Below, piece after piece: positions 12,806 through 14,464 of a DNA stretch of 14,464 nt. Location of the stretch: contig MHER01000145.1 of the NCBI GenBank assembly GCA_001805205.1, forward strand, positions 1 to 14,464. The letters run 5' to 3'. The notes under the pieces are model-generated. The model was not told where the DNA came from, searched no databases, and worked only from the letters and a program-made list of their open reading frames with translations. Each line of letters begins with the position of its first letter. Position 1 is the stretch's first letter. The stretch is from Nitrospirae bacterium RIFCSPLOW2_12_42_9. GTDB taxonomy: Bacteria > Nitrospirota > 9FT-COMBO-42-15 > HDB-SIOI813. A program made the position numbers and the translations under genes.

Positions 12806-14464
12806 GTGAAAAAGATTAATTTTGCTATGGGGATACATTTTCATCAGCCGGTAGACAATTTTGACCATGTATTTAATGAGGCATATGAAAAGAGCTATAG
12901 GCCGTTTATTGATGTACTTGAAAGATACCCGGCAATAAGGGTAACACTCCATTACTCCGGAAGCCTGCTTGAGTGGATTGAGAACAACAGGCCTGAATTG
13001 TTGAAGAGGATTGCAGATCTTGTGGCCAATGGTCAGGTGGAGATGATGACAGGTGGATTTTATGAACCCATACTGTGTGTGATACCACAGAGAGATAGTA
13101 TAGGCCAGATAAGTATGCTGACTGAGTATCTTCGGGATAAATTCCAGGCAGAGGCTGAAGGGATGTGGCTTACAGAGCGCATATGGGAACCGCACCTGCC
13201 AGGTATTCTTCACGATGCAGGCGTTAAATACATGATAGTCGATGATACACACTTCCGTTACGCAGGCCTCCTTGAACATCAGTTGTACGGTTATTACTCA
13301 ACTGAAGATGAAGGAAAGGTGGTCTATCTGTTCCCATCGAGCGAGCGGTTGAGATATTCAATCCCATTCAGGGAGCCCCATGAGACTATTGATTACCTGA
13401 GGAGTCTCGCCACAGATGAGGGGGACAGAATCCTCGTCTATGGTGATGATGGAGAGAAATTCGGTCTATGGCCTGAAACCTATCACCTGGTATATGAGCA
13501 GAAATGGCTTGAACGCTTTTTTGATACCTTGATACAAGAATCCTCATGGATCAATATTACAACCCTTGGAGATGCCCGTAAAAATATATCTTCTCATGGC
13601 AGGGTTTATATACCAACCGCCTCTTACAGGGAGATGATGGAATGGTCGCTTCCAACAGAGAGCGGCAGCCTTTTTGAAGATGTCCTGAATGAGGTCCGGG
13701 CAAATGGAAAGGACCATTATTATAAGCCATTTTTACGCGGCGGTTTCTGGAGGAATTTCTTAGAAAAATATCCTGAGTCTAATAATATGCACAAGAAGAT
13801 GCTACGCGTAAGCAATAAAGTTGCTGAACTAACGGAAGATTCGAGGATTCAAGATGTCAAAAACAAAAAGGGTTCAAAGGGAAAACCCATGGACACTGGA
13901 ACCAGTGACACATTGAACCCCCTTTACATCGGGAAGTGTGTTTCCAGGAAGGGTGAAGGTCTTCCCACCAAAATATATGAGGCAAACCTTGAGTTATGGC
14001 GGGGTCAGGTAAATTGCCCATACTGGCATGGTGTGTTCGGCGGGCTATATCTGGGACATTTAAGGGCAGCAGTATACAGGCATCTTATTGCGGCTGAAGT
14101 TATAACAGATAATTCAAAATATGGCAGAGAAGGATGGATTGAAGCAGAGACCCTTGATTTTGACTGTGACGGTAGTGATGAGATTATTGTTACAGCTCCT
14201 GATATATCCTTTATTGTTGATTCACATAAAGGGGGGATGCTTACAGAGCTTGACCACAGGCCATCAGCATCAAACCTGCTCAATACCCTCGCAAGGAGAC
14301 AGGAGGTCTATCATAAAAAGATCATTTCCAATACGCATGGCGGCCATTCTGGCGGAGGCCCTTCTTCTATCCATGACATTGTAAAGTCAAAGGAGGATGA
14401 TTTACATCTATATCTGCACTATGACACATATCGCAGAGGTATGCTTGTAGACCATATATTTGGT
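12806..14464 (+). CDS. GH57 4-alpha-glucanotransferase/alpha-amylase, partial (C-terminus beyond window)
   Basis: The first 553 codons of a glycoside hydrolase family 57 enzyme are present; the frame runs off the right edge. Visible regions are HFHQP (12-16), WLTERIWEP with nucleophile Glu124, GDDGEKFGLWP with acid/base Asp in the pair 214-215, and ELWRGQVNCPYWHGVFGG (about 394-411). These match the Thermococcus litoralis 4-alpha-glucanotransferase layout (Glu123, Asp214). The later DFDCDGSDEIIVTAPD... part is like its C-terminal beta-sandwich (DUF1926). It disproportionates or hydrolyses alpha-1,4-glucan, in keeping with glgA upstream. The start is the GTG at 12806 (KKINFAMGIHFHQP), with AAAGGG 9 nt upstream. 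Residues about 352-385 hold an unusual low-complexity insertion coded by an inverted repeat. Confidence 0.9.
   Translation, partial: MKKINFAMGIHFHQPVDNFDHVFNEAYEKSYRPFIDVLERYPAIRVTLHYSGSLLEWIENNRPELLKRIADLVANGQVEMMTGGFYEPILCVIPQRDSIGQISMLTEYLRDKFQAEAEGMWLTERIWEPHLPGILHDAGVKYMIVDDTHFRYAGLLEHQLYGYYSTEDEGKVVYLFPSSERLRYSIPFREPHETIDYLRSLATDEGDRILVYGDDGEKFGLWPETYHLVYEQKWLERFFDTLIQESSWINITTLGDARKNISSHGRVYIPTASYREMMEWSLPTESGSLFEDVLNEVRANGKDHYYKPFLRGGFWRNFLEKYPESNNMHKKMLRVSNKVAELTEDSRIQDVKNKKGSKGKPMDTGTSDTLNPLYIGKCVSRKGEGLPTKIYEANLELWRGQVNCPYWHGVFGGLYLGHLRAAVYRHLIAAEVITDNSKYGREGWIEAETLDFDCDGSDEIIVTAPDISFIVDSHKGGMLTELDHRPSASNLLNTLARRQEVYHKKIISNTHGGHSGGGPSSIHDIVKSKEDDLHLYLHYDTYRRGMLVDHIFG
13870..13920 (+). 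repeat. Nested inverted repeat inside the GH57 gene
   Basis: GGGTTCAA (13870-13877) and TTGAACCC (13913-13920) are perfect inverted copies. Nested within them, CACTGG (13894-13899) and CCAGTG (13902-13907) form a 6-bp hairpin around AA. The segment is translated in frame into a charged, low-complexity stretch with no GH57 motif. It may be an inserted palindromic element or just local structure; flanks outside the outer arms also show A-rich and T-rich symmetry. Confidence 0.55.

Noticed and set aside
12662..13279. A 205-residue minus-strand frame containing PPYPPFLKGGKGG
   Set aside because: It is antisense to GH57 and acyP; the peptide comes from translating the hairpin repeat, and no family motif or ribosome site supports it.
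1..14464. CRISPR array, transposase, integrase or phage gene
   Set aside because: No regularly spaced repeats, no DDE or recombinase motifs and no phage-like proteins were seen in any frame.

Overview
The window looks like chromosome of a diderm (Gram-negative type), moderately AT-rich bacterium that makes c-type cytochromes by the System II (Ccs/Res) route. Evidence for a diderm is a partial outer-membrane beta-barrel protein with a signal peptide. System II maturation, a PPi-type phosphofructokinase, a GH57 amylase and the two palindromic repeat families (coding for 'PPYPPFLKGG'-like and 'PSPLPSPLRGEG'-like peptides when translated) suggest a Nitrospirota- or Deltaproteobacteria-like lineage. 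That placement is inference; no marker gene in the window fixes it.

Layout. (1) 1-2116, minus strand: an RNase H-like (YprB-type) exonuclease, a small His-rich membrane or exported protein whose start abuts the exonuclease stop, and an outer-membrane beta-barrel protein cut by the window edge. (2) 2145-2639, plus strand: a lone PPC/DUF296-domain gene with its own sigma70-type promoter. (3) 2678-2890, minus strand: tRNA-Lys(TTT) followed by tRNA-Glu(TTC), with a shared promoter. (4) 2944-9837, plus strand: a tight seven-gene operon of ccsB/resB, ccsA/resC, a ResA/TlpA thioredoxin, ccdA, lgt, a geranylgeranyl-reductase-like flavoprotein and an M50 site-2 protease with two CBS domains. It closes at a hairpin/T-tract terminator. 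(5) 9857-14464, plus strand: a storage-polysaccharide operon of glycogen synthase, a PPi-type 6-phosphofructokinase, acylphosphatase and a GH57 alpha-glucanotransferase/amylase cut by the right edge.

How the genes work together. CcdA passes reducing power across the membrane to the ResA-like protein, which keeps apocytochrome CXXCH cysteines reduced. CcsB and CcsA export heme and ligate it. Lgt lipidates envelope proteins, and the GGR-like enzyme may saturate isoprenoid chains of quinones or lipids, so the operon as a whole is about building the cell envelope and its electron transport. The second operon builds and remodels alpha-glucan and links it to a phosphofructokinase predicted to be reversible.

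Most of the window is ordinary metabolism. The best second-look items are three palindromic elements, two of them sitting in frame inside genes (a GGR-like gene and the GH57 gene) and one a perfect 21-bp-arm hairpin before GH57. Another is a promoter whose -10 box lies inside the left arm of the terminator that ends the previous operon. No CRISPR array, transposase, phage gene or clear new multi-gene system was found.
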